Below, piece by piece: positions 26,801-34,956 of a stretch of 64,000 nucleotides of DNA (within the stretch, counting starts at the first letter, position 1; each line of letters starts with the position of its first letter). The stretch is from NCBI RefSeq assembly GCF_033406955.1, contig NZ_CP137734.1, positions 5,642,001 through 5,706,000 of the forward strand, given 5' to 3'. The DNA is from Streptomyces violaceoruber. Lineage in GTDB: Bacteria; Actinomycetota; Actinomycetes; Streptomycetales; Streptomycetaceae. The notes under the pieces were generated by a model. It made no database searches and was not told the DNA's origin. It worked only from the letters and a program-made list of their open reading frames with translations. Made by a program: the position numbers and the translations under genes.

Positions 26801-27456
26801 GAGGGGGCGGCCTCGCCCTCGCGCAGCCGCCAGTAGTACGTGGGCTCGCTGATGATGTCCACGGCCTCGGCGAGGAACTGCGCCGGCAGGATCACCGGGA
26901 CGTCCTCGTACAGCACGCCCTCGGGGAAGGAGAGGTCGTGCTTCTCCCAGAACGAGCGGCGGAACACCTTGTTGCAGGCTATTCGGTCGGTCAGCAGCTT
27001 CTTGTTCCGCGATATGTGCGTCCGCCTGACCGCACCGCCGGCCAGGATGCGGTGCATGGGGGACTGCCAGATCTTGGTGCTGTTGATGTGCTGGACGTTG
27101 CCCGTGACGAAATCCGAGCCGCTCTCGTCGAGAGACTCCACCATCAGCCGGTAGGCGTCCGGCGGGATCATGTCGTCGCTGTCCACGAAGGCGACGTACT
27201 CCGACTCGGGGGCCAGCCGTGTCATCCCCGTGTTCCGCGCCGCGCCCAGACCGGCGTTCTCCTTGCGGATCAGCTTGAAGCGCGGATCGCGGGCCGCGTA
27301 GTCGGCGGCTATCGAGGCCGAGTCGTCCGGCGAACCGTCGTCCACCATCAGCACCTCGAGGTCGCCGAAGGTCTGCGCGGCCAGGGAGTCGAGGCAGGCG
27401 GGGAGATAGCGCTCCACGTTGTAGATCGGGACGATGACACTGAGCCGAGGGGCCAT
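23863..27456 (-). CDS. GT2 glycosyltransferase-TagF-like polymerase fusion
   Basis: This encodes 1197 residues from ATG 27456 (GGAAGGAA about 12 bases upstream). Residues about 1-230 are a GT2 domain (LSVIVPIYNVERYLP, MVDDGSPDDS, FVDSDD as the metal-binding DxD). Residues about 420-800 hold beta-rich modules. Residues about 825-1190 are a CDP-glycerol glycerophosphotransferase (TagF) domain with QTWHGTMLKKIG, ETGYPRND, LYAPTWRDD and VTDYSSVMFDYA; the first His and the later motifs match TagF active-site elements. The protein would alternately add a sugar and a polyol phosphate while polymerising a teichoic-acid-like chain at the inner membrane face. It lies 23 bases downstream of a second GT2-TagF gene, with which it likely forms one transcript. 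Confidence 0.92.
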   Translation of the reverse strand: MAPRLSVIVPIYNVERYLPACLDSLAAQTFGDLEVLMVDDGSPDDSASIAADYAARDPRFKLIRKENAGLGAARNTGMTRLAPESEYVAFVDSDDMIPPDAYRLMVESLDESGSDFVTGNVQHINSTKIWQSPMHRILAGGAVRRTHISRNKKLLTDRIACNKVFRRSFWEKHDLSFPEGVLYEDVPVILPAQFLAEAVDIISEPTYYWRLREGEAAPSITQRRTEPKAVRDRAAAVESVSRFFASRPGESGAELKHAYDHTALTGDLRIFLNVLPDGDAEFRAEFLRVINKYLDQVDPRVVMELPATARIKWLLVRKHALDDLVDLIKAERRGDAVKISGLVRKYVSYPTVEAAAAGLPKKARRIDPDLRLHAPLQDIRWDGGRLRLSGHAWVDQIDQSGRRSAAKVLVLKKDGSRRATVVPLRNTHVPEATSLSGRKHNNYDWSGWAADLDPLKLRRGSQWEEGTWRVGIGIATAGLLRKRAVQVKGPTRANHPPYQWLDDDFRLLPTPVNGALRLTVERVRALITGHRAVGADIEIDGEIRVPLGTGESVSLRVTNKKSGERLHYPVTLSAADGAHTPFTVRVPMRDVALLPEHQDVVKEENAAGGADPAAASRRNWSTQLVAVAPDGGERCFSTVVREGLADGEMRLPASLAENADRNEIALVSGHNGYLKFSGRPLQAKITSVRWTGDRYVVEGVSAADIDGADFVVKARDRFDEKTVALRTSPDGSFAAEFTPASMSGPDGTLPLKSGRWNFFLRTPDGHDIPFLVDRLAVDGFPVLGAAKDREYEFESRWYNFPQLHCPSDLSVLERGAYRQERLRKDVYEAGRTQPLRDAVLFISYNGKQYSDSPRAMHEELLRRGADLEYLWLVRDGQVDLPDTAQKVRFWSTEWYEALARCRYIVTNAHLPHWMERRPGQVIVQTWHGTMLKKIGLDIEAPKFDPQYHERLIQEARNWTMLVSSNRFSTPILKRAMGFDGKIIETGYPRNDYLYAPDLAERAREIKERLGVPSDKRVILYAPTWRDDLSHRRGQFKFDLRIDVEDARARLGDDHVLLIRRHSNVVDSIPGAGNGFVHDVSEYPDIADLYLAADVLVTDYSSVMFDYAHLKRPMLFFTYDLEHYRDKLRGFYFDFENDAPGPLIRTSEELVSALGDLDKVSAEYADRYRRFQELFCDLDDGRAAARVVDLMLEQAREV

Positions 27457-27479
27457 GCTGGGTGCGATTCCTTCCGTGG

Positions 27480-29711
27480 TCAGGCCCGCTCGACCGGTTC
27501 GAGCGCCTGGGCAGGGGTCGGGGCGTGGGAACGGTCGTCGAACGGGACGACGGGCAGCAGGCTCTCCTCGCCCAGGAAGACATGTCGGACGACCCGTTCG
27601 GCCGCGCGCCCGTCGTCGAACTCGCAGAAGCGCCTGCGGAAGCCGTCCCGGCGCTTGGTCGTCTCCGGGGTGTCGTAGGTGCCGGAGGTGAGCAGCCCCA
27701 GCAGCTCCGTCTGGGTGGTGGCCACCGCGCCGGGCGGTTCCTGGAGCAGGTCGAAGTAGGTGCCGCGCACCGCGGAGTAGACGTCCCAGTCGGGGACGTA
27801 GCTGACGATCGGACGGTCCAGTACCGCGTAGTCGAACATCGCCGAGGAGTAGTCCGTGATCAGCGCGTCGGCCGCGAGGTACAGGTCCTCCACCCGGGAG
27901 TGCCCGGACACGTCCACGATGCGGCCGGTGCGGCGCAGCGCGGCGGTCTGCGGGGAGTCGCCGTAGAAGTAGTGGCCGCGCACCAGCAGCGTCACGTCCG
28001 GACCGAGTTCGCGGGCGAACCGGGCCGGGTCCAGGGCGGAGGTGAAGCCCGGCTGGTACTCGCGGTGGGTCGGCATGTAGAGGAACGCCTTGGTGCCGTC
28101 GGCCAGCCCGAGCGCGGCGCGGGCCGCGCGCACGTCCTCGGCGGTGGCGTTGACGAGGACGTCGTTGCGCGGGTAGCCGGTCTCCAGCGTGGCGTACGAG
28201 CAGGGGTAGACCCGCTCCCAGATGACGGTCGAGAACCGGTTGGAGCTGATGCTGTAGTCCCAGCGGTCGCACCGCTCCAGGAGCTTCTCGAAGTCCATGT
28301 CGGTGGAGGCCGGGTACTTCTGCTGGTCCAGGCCCATGGTCTTCAGCGGGGTGCCGTGGTGGGTCTGGACGTGGATCTGGCCCTCGCGCTTGACCACGGA
28401 GTCCGCGAAGTTCACGTTGTTCACCAGGTACTTGGCGCGGGCCAGGGCCGTCCAGTACTCGCGTGATCCCACCCGGACGACCCGCACTCCCTTGGGCACC
28501 CGGTCGGCGTGGTCCGCGTGGACCGCCCAGACGCGGCGCATGCCCGGGGCCAGCCGGGCCAGTTCGGCGTCGATGGCGGCCGGGTTGCAGGAGACACCGC
28601 GGCTCCAGTAGGCGGAGAACAGCGCCAGGTTGTCGTCGAGCGGCAGTCTGAGCTGCGACTGGTAGAAGGCGCCCATCGCGCCGCGCTTGGACCGGTTGAG
28701 CGCGCCGCGGATGCCCTTCTTGACCCGTCGGCGCGCCTTCACCGCCGCGAGCGCGCTCATCAGCGTGGTGTAGGCGTCGCGCTCCAGCATCGTGTACTTG
28801 TGGCCGCGACCGCCGCCCGGCCGGGTGAAGCCCTTCGGCACGCGGGCGCGGTAGTCGGCGGAGGCGCGGTGGAAGAACTCGGCCCGCGCGTCCCGCGGCA
28901 GCCGGCCCGGACTCTCCAGGACGGTCAGGTAGTGGTCGACCATCTTGCGGAACAACGGGCCGCGCCATTCGGCGAGTTCCTCGTGCGCGTCGACGTAGTC
29001 GAAGACCCGCCGGTACTGGTCGAAGATGTCGAAGTGCTTGCGGCTGACCGTCTTGAGGATGTTGCCGCCCTCGCGCCGCTGCCGGTAGTACACGCAGACC
29101 CGGTCCAGCAGGGCGATCCGTTCGGCGGTGATCAGGGAGCCGAACGTCCAGGGCGCGTCCTCGTAGTACCCGGGCGGGAAGGTGAGCCCGGTGCGGGCGA
29201 TGAAGTCGCGCCGGTACGCCTTGTTCCAGACGATCTGGAGCAGGTCGAGCAGCTGCGGACGGTCGGCGAGGGAGAACACGCCCGGGCCGGTGTCGCGGAG
29301 CAGGTCCGCCCGCTGATTGCGGCTGACTCTGCCGTTCCAGTACGTACGGGCGTAGTCGTAGACGAGCACCTCGGGGTCGTCGGTGGCGTCGAGGCGGTCC
29401 GCTATCGCGGTGAGCGCACCCTCCGTCAGGGTGTCGTCACTGTCCAGGAACAGGACGTAGTCGCCCTGCGCCCTTTCCATCCCGGCGTTGCGCGCGCGTC
29501 CCAGCCCCACGTTCTCGGTGAGGTGCATCACGTGGATGCGCGCGTCGTGCCTCGCGTACTCGTCGAGGATGGCCCCCGAACCGTCCGGCGAGCAGTCGTT
29601 CACTGCGATGAGCTCGAAGTCCACGTAGTCCTGGCCGAGCACCGAATCGAGGCATTCGGGCAGGTAGCCCTGCACCTTGTGCACCGGGACGATGAGGGAG
29701 AACCTGGGCAT
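27480..29711 (-). CDS. GT2-TagF-like wall polymer glycerophosphotransferase
   Basis: This encodes 743 residues from ATG 29711; the ribosome binding site is weak (AAGG adjacent to the start). GT2 domain at about 1-220 (FSLIVPVHKVQGYLPECLDS, VNDCSPDGS, FLDSDDT). TagF domain at about 355-720 (VQTHHGTPLKTMG, LETGYPRND, FLYMPTHREYQPG, ITDYSSAMFDYA). This is the same two-domain plan as the downstream gene but without the long beta-rich middle, so the pair may act on different acceptors or as primase and polymerase. No membrane span; probably peripheral through basic patches (KARRRVKKGIRG). It is first in the minus-strand pair; the 228-bp region at 29712-29939 should hold its promoter, though no clear hexamers were seen. 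Confidence 0.92.
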   Translation of the reverse strand: MPRFSLIVPVHKVQGYLPECLDSVLGQDYVDFELIAVNDCSPDGSGAILDEYARHDARIHVMHLTENVGLGRARNAGMERAQGDYVLFLDSDDTLTEGALTAIADRLDATDDPEVLVYDYARTYWNGRVSRNQRADLLRDTGPGVFSLADRPQLLDLLQIVWNKAYRRDFIARTGLTFPPGYYEDAPWTFGSLITAERIALLDRVCVYYRQRREGGNILKTVSRKHFDIFDQYRRVFDYVDAHEELAEWRGPLFRKMVDHYLTVLESPGRLPRDARAEFFHRASADYRARVPKGFTRPGGGRGHKYTMLERDAYTTLMSALAAVKARRRVKKGIRGALNRSKRGAMGAFYQSQLRLPLDDNLALFSAYWSRGVSCNPAAIDAELARLAPGMRRVWAVHADHADRVPKGVRVVRVGSREYWTALARAKYLVNNVNFADSVVKREGQIHVQTHHGTPLKTMGLDQQKYPASTDMDFEKLLERCDRWDYSISSNRFSTVIWERVYPCSYATLETGYPRNDVLVNATAEDVRAARAALGLADGTKAFLYMPTHREYQPGFTSALDPARFARELGPDVTLLVRGHYFYGDSPQTAALRRTGRIVDVSGHSRVEDLYLAADALITDYSSAMFDYAVLDRPIVSYVPDWDVYSAVRGTYFDLLQEPPGAVATTQTELLGLLTSGTYDTPETTKRRDGFRRRFCEFDDGRAAERVVRHVFLGEESLLPVVPFDDRSHAPTPAQALEPVERA

Positions 29712-29939
29712 CCTTGCAACCTGTTCGAAGGGGGAGCTGTCCGTGCGTTGCCGCGTACGGTAGTGGGAAAGCCTGTGATGTGCGGCCAAGGGTAACGGTC
29801 CTGTTGTCGGGTATGACCGATCCCGTGCCGGATATGTCCGGTCCTGCCCCGGCGGCTCTTATGAGTATCCACACATGTGCCCAGAACGCCCACAGGGCAG
29901 TGACAACTTCTTCGCATGCCCGGCCGGGGGAGTGACCGA

Positions 29940-32099
29940 CTAGTCGACGGGACGGCCGGCCCGCTCAACTCCCCCTGATGCCAGTGGGGGTGCGCCGGTC
30001 TCCAGCCGGGGGCCGGGAACGGCGAGGTCCGCGGAGGGGTCCGCGACGAGATCCGCGGCGAGGCGTTCGGCCCTGCGGGTGCGGTGTTCGCCGGCCGCCG
30101 CGCACAGGTCCCGCACCGCGCCGGCGAAGCGCTCCCGGGACGGCGGCTCGGCCGGACCCAGCAGGCGCAGGGCCAACGCGGCACGCTCCTGGGCGAGTTC
30201 GTCCCGCTCCGCACGGCGCACCGCCGCCAGCAGGGCCGGCACCCCGGACGCGTCCGGCTCCAGCACGGTCGCCGCCGCCACCGTGGGGAACGACTTGCGG
30301 AACACGTCCTCGGCCAGCGCGCTGGTGTTGGCCACCGCGTACGGCTTGCCGCTCGCCAGGAAGTCGCTGATCACGCTCGACACGTCGCTGATCAGCAGGT
30401 CGGCCCGGTTGAAGCAGGCGTACAGCGGCGGCCGGGCGTCCGTGACGACCTGGTGCTCCCACGCGGGCAGCGACGCCCAGTACGCCTCCTCCCACGCGGT
30501 CTCGGCCCGCCGTACGGCCGCCGCCCGCCCGGCCTCCGGCGCCGGCTGCCGCAGCATCCGCTCCGCCTGGTCCGCCGCCGGCCGGAAGCTCGCCGCGGTG
30601 AGCCGGTCCAGCTCCGCCGCCCGCCGGGTCAGGGCGGTGGCCGCCGACACGTCGGGACGCGGACCGCCCCGCTCCCGGTTCGCCGCCCGCACCAGCTCCC
30701 GGATGCGCAGATCGGCGGCCCGGGCCCGCGGGTCCACCGACCCCGTCAGCGGATGCGGCTTGTACAGCAGCCGTACGCCCGGGTCGGCGAGCAGTGCCCG
30801 CACCAAATTCTCCCCGGCCTCGACCACCGAGGTGTTGCCGGGATTGCCGTCCCAGCCCTCCCAGGTCGGCGCGTACAGGACGGTCGTGAACGCCCCCGGC
30901 GCGGGCGGCCCCGCGTACGGCCGTACGGCGTCCAGCTGCGGGCGGCCGATCTCCACCACGTCCTTGTCCTCGACGCCCACGTCCGCCAGCGCGTACCGCT
31001 CGCGCGCCGCGGGGCCCGCCACCCACACCTCGTCGTACGCCTTCGCGTACGGGTTGCACGAGGACAGCTTGTCGCTCTCCCCGTGGTTGACGAAGGCGTG
31101 CTTGATCGTCGGGATGCGCAGGACCTGCGAGGTCTTGCCGGAGTTGGAGGGGTGGAGGAGGACCCGGAGCGTCGAGTGCTCCAGGCGCATCAGCGTGGAC
31201 ACCTTCGGCAGGCACACCACCGGGATGTCGGTCGCCGCGATCCGCTGCACCATGTGCCGCTCCCGCAGCACGATCACCGGCCGCCCGTCCAGCCGCGCCA
31301 GCGGCTCCAGCCACATGTTCGCCTGGTACGCCGAGGACGCCCCGCCCGAGAAGTACAGGCCGACCGTCGGCCGGTACCGGGCGAGCCACGCGTCGAACCA
31401 GTCGAGCACCTCCTGCTCACCGGCGGGCCTGCGCCCCGGCAGCAGCCGCAGCAGCAGCGCGCCCAGGCCAGTCAGCGCCGCTCCCAGCGACAGCGCGAGC
31501 CCGGCCACCCCGTACAGCGGCGCGTCGGTCGCCGCCGTCGCCAGCAGCCCGGCCGTCGCGGGCAGCCCGAAGACCGCCAGCCGGGGCCCCGGGCGGCGCA
31601 GCAGCACCGGGGGCGCCGGGGTCAGCCGCAGCGCCGAGGCGTCGATGTTCCGGGTCACCACGGGCAGCGTCCGGGTACGCCGGACCAGGACGGACACCGC
31701 CTGGATCGACCAGTGCAGGGCGTAGAGGACGAGCAGCCCGGCGACGAGCGGGGCGTAGACGCCCTCCCGGTGCTGTTCGCCGAGGCGCAGCAGACCCACC
31801 ACGAGCAGCAGGTCGCGCAGCACGTGCCGGACCGTGACGTCGGCGTGCGACTTGGCGAACAGCGACACCATCCCCCGCTGCCACCGGTACAGCACCCCCT
31901 CGGCGGCCAGTGAACCGGCGCTCGCCGCGAGCAGCAGCGGCACGTGCGGCATCAGGGCGCCCACGGCCTGTGCGGCGAAGGCGGCCGCCAGCACGGCCAG
32001 GACCAGTAGCTTCACGGCGGTCCGCCGCCCGGGGTGGCGGGGGAGACGGCGGCGGGGCAGGGATAGGGGCACTGCGGTAGCTCCAGGCTCGTCGCGCAT
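29940..32099 (-). CDS. membrane TagF-like glycerophosphotransferase
   Basis: This encodes 719 residues. The N-terminal 230 residues contain about five to six hydrophobic segments (LLVLAVLAAAFAAQAVGAL, PLVAGLLVLYALHWS, VAGLALSLGAALTGLGALLL). The rest is a TagF-like transferase domain with FVNHGESDKLSS in place of the usual HGT motif, VEIGRPQLD, VLYAPTWEGWDG, KPHPLTG and LISDVSSVISDFLASGKPYAV. It therefore seems a membrane-anchored polyol-phosphate transferase, with altered catalytic motif details relative to the two neighbouring fusion enzymes. It is on the same strand but 228 bases away, so perhaps separately transcribed. The start is a GTG or ATG near 32099; an in-frame alternative is possible. 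Confidence 0.88.
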   Translation of the reverse strand: MRDEPGATAVPLSLPRRRLPRHPGRRTAVKLLVLAVLAAAFAAQAVGALMPHVPLLLAASAGSLAAEGVLYRWQRGMVSLFAKSHADVTVRHVLRDLLLVVGLLRLGEQHREGVYAPLVAGLLVLYALHWSIQAVSVLVRRTRTLPVVTRNIDASALRLTPAPPVLLRRPGPRLAVFGLPATAGLLATAATDAPLYGVAGLALSLGAALTGLGALLLRLLPGRRPAGEQEVLDWFDAWLARYRPTVGLYFSGGASSAYQANMWLEPLARLDGRPVIVLRERHMVQRIAATDIPVVCLPKVSTLMRLEHSTLRVLLHPSNSGKTSQVLRIPTIKHAFVNHGESDKLSSCNPYAKAYDEVWVAGPAARERYALADVGVEDKDVVEIGRPQLDAVRPYAGPPAPGAFTTVLYAPTWEGWDGNPGNTSVVEAGENLVRALLADPGVRLLYKPHPLTGSVDPRARAADLRIRELVRAANRERGGPRPDVSAATALTRRAAELDRLTAASFRPAADQAERMLRQPAPEAGRAAAVRRAETAWEEAYWASLPAWEHQVVTDARPPLYACFNRADLLISDVSSVISDFLASGKPYAVANTSALAEDVFRKSFPTVAAATVLEPDASGVPALLAAVRRAERDELAQERAALALRLLGPAEPPSRERFAGAVRDLCAAAGEHRTRRAERLAADLVADPSADLAVPGPRLETGAPPLASGGVERAGRPVD

Positions 32100-32281
32100 C
32101 GGACAACCGGGTTAACGCGGGGTGACCGCCCGACGACACGCGCGTGTTGCCCCGACCTCCGGGCACGGCGGGAAAACCAGCGGTGACGGGCCCGGATCGG
32201 CGCGGACGATGCCGAGAACGCGGCGGATCCCCGCCCGGGGCGCGGGCGGGGGCGTTACGGCACGTAGCGGGACGTCGCGGG

Positions 32282-32818
32282 GATGCGGCGCGGTCCGTGG
32301 CGAGAATGCGGCGGGGTGCCGCGGGAAACGGTGGTGCCGGGCAGGGACGCGGTGAGGGCACCTCGGGGTCGCGGCGGAGACGAGCCCGAGCCGTCGCGCG
32401 ACGGGGCAAGGACGTCGCGGGGATGCGACGCGGTCCGTGGCGAGGTGCGGCGGGAATGCGGTGGGGCCCGCAATGGGAGTCGGTGGTGACGGAGCTGGGC
32501 GCGGCGCGGTGGGGCCGCCGGCGGAGACGCGCCCCGAGCGGGGTGGGGACGTCGCGGGGCACGGCCAGGACGTTGCCGGGATGCGGTGGGGTCGGCGGCG
32601 GGAGTCGGTGGTGACGGGGCGCGGCGCGGTGGGGCCGCTGGCGGAGCGCGCCCCGAGCCGGGTGGGGACGTCGCCGGGCACCGCCAGGACGTCGCTGGGA
32701 TGCGGTGGGGTCGGCGGCGGGAGTCGGTGGTGACGGGGCGCGGCGCGGTGGGGCCGCCGGGGGAGCGCGCCCCGAGCCGGGTGGGGACGTCGCGGGACGC
32801 GGCAAGGACGTCGCGGGG
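32282..32818. repeat. tandem repeat, about 119-125 bp unit
   Basis: Copies begin at the string ATGCGGTGGGG: 32456-32580 (125 bp), 32581-32699 (119 bp) and 32700-32818 (119 bp). The last two are nearly identical; the first is more diverged. A fourth, degenerate copy occupies about 32282-32455. Each copy contains GGAGTCGGTGGTGACGG, GCGCGGCGCGGTGGGGCC, GCGCCCCGAGC and one or two GGACGTCGC elements. Confidence 0.9.
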
Positions 32819-32889
32819 CACCACCAGGACGTCGCCGGACACCGCCAGGACGTCGCCGGACGCGGCCAGGACGTCGCCGGACGCGGCGG
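32785..32889. repeat. five tandem 21-bp units
   Basis: Five uninterrupted 21-bp units, each starting GGACGTCGC followed by a G- or CG-variant and GGAC/GGGC, occupy 32785-32889. Each unit carries the palindrome GACGTC. The same unit appears once or twice inside each 119-bp copy, so the larger repeat probably grew out of this minisatellite. Confidence 0.9.
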
Positions 32890-33094
32890 GGTCCGTGGTG
32901 AGGATGCGGCGGCGGCGCGGCGAGGATGCGGTGGCGGCGCCGCGCCGATGTGCTGGCCGGCGCGGCGAGGATGCGGCGGGGTCCGTGGGTGTTGTCCGCA
33001 GCGTGAACTCCGGTGCGGTGTGCGTTCCCCTTCGCGTAGATTGCCTGGCGGGCGCAGGGATCGGCGCGTGTCGACGGGAGAGGCGGACGGGGCC

Positions 33095-34219
33095 GTGGCA
33101 GGGGCAAGGCAGGCCGTGGGCGAGGCCCGCAGGATCGTGGTCAAGGTCGGTTCCTCCTCGCTGACCACCGCCGCGGGCGGCCTGGACGCCGACCGGGTCG
33201 ACGCGCTCGTCGACGTGCTCGCCAAGATGCGCGGCGCCGACAAGGAGGTCGTCCTCGTCTCCTCCGGCGCCATCGCCGCCGGGCTCGCCCCCCTCGGCCT
33301 GCCCCGCCGCCCGAGGGACCTGGCCCGCCAGCAGGCCGCCGCCAGCGTCGGCCAGGGACTGCTGGTCGCCCGCTACACCGCCTCCTTCGCGCGCTACGGC
33401 GTCCGCGTCGGCCAGGTGCTGCTGACCAGCGACGACATGAGCCGCCGCGCCCACCACCGCAACGCCTCCCGCACCCTGGACAAGCTGCTGGCGATGGGCG
33501 CCTTCCCGATCGTCAACGAGAACGACACCGTCGCCACCGACGAGATCCGCTTCGGCGACAACGACCGCCTGGCCGCCCTCGTCGCCCACCTGGTCCGCGC
33601 CGACCTCCTGGTGCTGCTGTCCGACGTGGACGGCGTCTACGACGGCGACCCGAGCAGGCCGGGCACCTCCCGGCTGGCCGAGGTGCGGGACATGGGCGAC
33701 CTCGCGGGCGTCGACATCGGCAGCGCGGGCAAGGCCGGGGTCGGCACCGGCGGCATGGTCACCAAGGTCGAGGCGGCCCGGATCGCCGCCGCCGCCGGCA
33801 TCCCCGTGGTGCTGACCAGCGCCGTCCACGCGGCCGACGCCCTGGCCGGCGGCGACACCGGCACGTACTTCCACGCCACCGGCAGGCGCTCCGCCGACCG
33901 GCTGCTGTGGCTCCAGCACGCCTCCGCCCCGCAGGGCGCGCTCGTCCTCGACGACGGGGCGGTCCGCGCGGTCGTCGAGGGCCGCAAGTCGCTGCTGCCG
34001 GCCGGCATCGCGGGCGTCGAGGGCGACTTCGCCGCGGGCGACCCCGTGGAGCTGCGGGACGGCACGGGCCGGGCGGTGGCCCGCGGGCTGGTCAACTTCG
34101 ACGCCAAGGAGATGCCCCGGCTGATCGGCCGCTCCACCCGGGAACTGGCGCGCGAACTCGGACCCGCGTACGAACGTGAGGTCGTACACAGGGACGATCT
34201 GGTGATCCTGCACCCGTAA
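33095..34219 (+). CDS. proB: glutamate 5-kinase
   Basis: This encodes 374 residues. It phosphorylates glutamate, the first step of proline synthesis. Amino-acid kinase domain at about 8-255 (RIVVKVGSSSLT, VLVSSGAIAAG, NENDTVATDE, FGDNDRLAA, LLSDVDGVYDGDP, GTGGMVTKVEAA) and C-terminal PUA domain at about 280-360. GTG 33095 is preferred (GGGAGAGG upstream, N-terminus AGARQAVGEARR as I recall for Streptomyces ProB). GTG 33068, nine codons earlier, with CAGGGA upstream, is possible. ProA is encoded 737 bases downstream with one gene between them. Feedback inhibition by proline acts through the kinase domain in this family. Confidence 0.96.
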   Translation: MAGARQAVGEARRIVVKVGSSSLTTAAGGLDADRVDALVDVLAKMRGADKEVVLVSSGAIAAGLAPLGLPRRPRDLARQQAAASVGQGLLVARYTASFARYGVRVGQVLLTSDDMSRRAHHRNASRTLDKLLAMGAFPIVNENDTVATDEIRFGDNDRLAALVAHLVRADLLVLLSDVDGVYDGDPSRPGTSRLAEVRDMGDLAGVDIGSAGKAGVGTGGMVTKVEAARIAAAAGIPVVLTSAVHAADALAGGDTGTYFHATGRRSADRLLWLQHASAPQGALVLDDGAVRAVVEGRKSLLPAGIAGVEGDFAAGDPVELRDGTGRAVARGLVNFDAKEMPRLIGRSTRELARELGPAYEREVVHRDDLVILHP

Positions 34220-34354
34220 TGGGTCGAAACGTCCCCGAATCGGTGGTGGACGTTCCGCAAAACCGCCCCGCGATCTCGTGCGGCCTGCTCAACTTTCCTC
34301 AGGGACAAGTCCGGCCGACCACCGGGCCGAGCCGTGTGCGTGAAGGAGGCCGTC

Positions 34355-34885
34355 GTGAGCGGAGTACGCCCTGGGACGGCGGCGCCCCGCGGTGGTACCG
34401 CCTCCCGCGGTGGTGCGGGCGCCCGCGGCGGCACGGGCGCGCGCCCCGGCGGCGCCCGGGGCGCGAACCGGGCGGGCGGCGAGGAGCGCGCCCTGACCAG
34501 CGTCGCCGCCGGCGACCGCTTCCACGGCGAGGAGCCCGAGCACACTCCGCGCCTGTGGCACGTCACGCTCAGCGTCTCCGGCGCCCGCGCCCCGCTCACC
34601 GAGGTGCGCCGGGCGCTCGAACAGCTCGCGCACGACCACCCCTTCCTGCTGACCAGCCGGTACGCCGACGACCACGCGGAGATCCGGTACTGGGAGGAGG
34701 CCCGCGACCTGCACGACGCCGCCGCCGTCGCGCTGCGCCTGTGGGGCGAGCACCGGCAGACCGCGGGGCTGCCGCCCTGGGAGATCGTCGGCCTGGAGGT
34801 CATCGACCGGGCCACCTACCACCAGCGCATCGCCGCGGGGTACGGACCGGCACCCGCCACGCCGGTCGGCGTTCACCCGTTTTGA
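34355..34885 (+). CDS. conserved hypothetical protein between proB and proA
   Basis: This encodes 176 residues from GTG 34355, with an ideal GGAGG 7 bases upstream. The N-terminal 50 residues are Gly/Ala/Arg low complexity (GGAGARGGTGARPGG). Residues about 62-165 look like one compact alpha/beta domain (RLWHVTLSVSGARAPLTEVR, HPFLLTSRYADDHAEIRYWE, WEIVGLEVIDRATYHQRIA), perhaps a ferredoxin-like fold. No catalytic motif. It sits between the two proline genes, 71 bases before proA, so it is probably co-transcribed, but nothing in the sequence ties it to proline synthesis. I recall this gene as conserved at this position in Streptomyces, without known function. Confidence 0.85.
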   Translation: MSGVRPGTAAPRGGTASRGGAGARGGTGARPGGARGANRAGGEERALTSVAAGDRFHGEEPEHTPRLWHVTLSVSGARAPLTEVRRALEQLAHDHPFLLTSRYADDHAEIRYWEEARDLHDAAAVALRLWGEHRQTAGLPPWEIVGLEVIDRATYHQRIAAGYGPAPATPVGVHPF

Positions 34886-34956
34886 CCCCTCTCCCGGCGC
34901 ATCTCGCGGGGTGGGACGGCAGGGGCCGCCCGGAGCGTGCGCACTACCCTTCCACC

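Larger units (their letters stand above)
32100..33094. other. gene-free, repeat-filled region upstream of proB
   Basis: This is about 1 kb without a credible gene. It holds diverged tandem copies of a roughly 120-bp unit and a run of 21-bp units (listed separately). Long frames on both strands here arise from extreme GC content; they shift frame between the 119-bp copies and encode only Pro/Arg/Thr or Gly/Arg runs. The proB promoter should lie near 33000-33060, where the sequence is less repetitive; TAGATT at about 33037 is a possible -10. Confidence 0.75.

Noticed and set aside
32282..32889. Tandem array considered as a CRISPR
   Set aside because: The units are contiguous without unique spacers of constant length, and no cas genes are nearby.
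31417..33273. Minus-strand frames with Pro-Ala-Thr-Ser repeats over the repeat array
   Set aside because: The apparent repeats in protein come from the DNA minisatellite. Successive 119-bp copies change frame, and the frames run into the TagF-like and proB genes.
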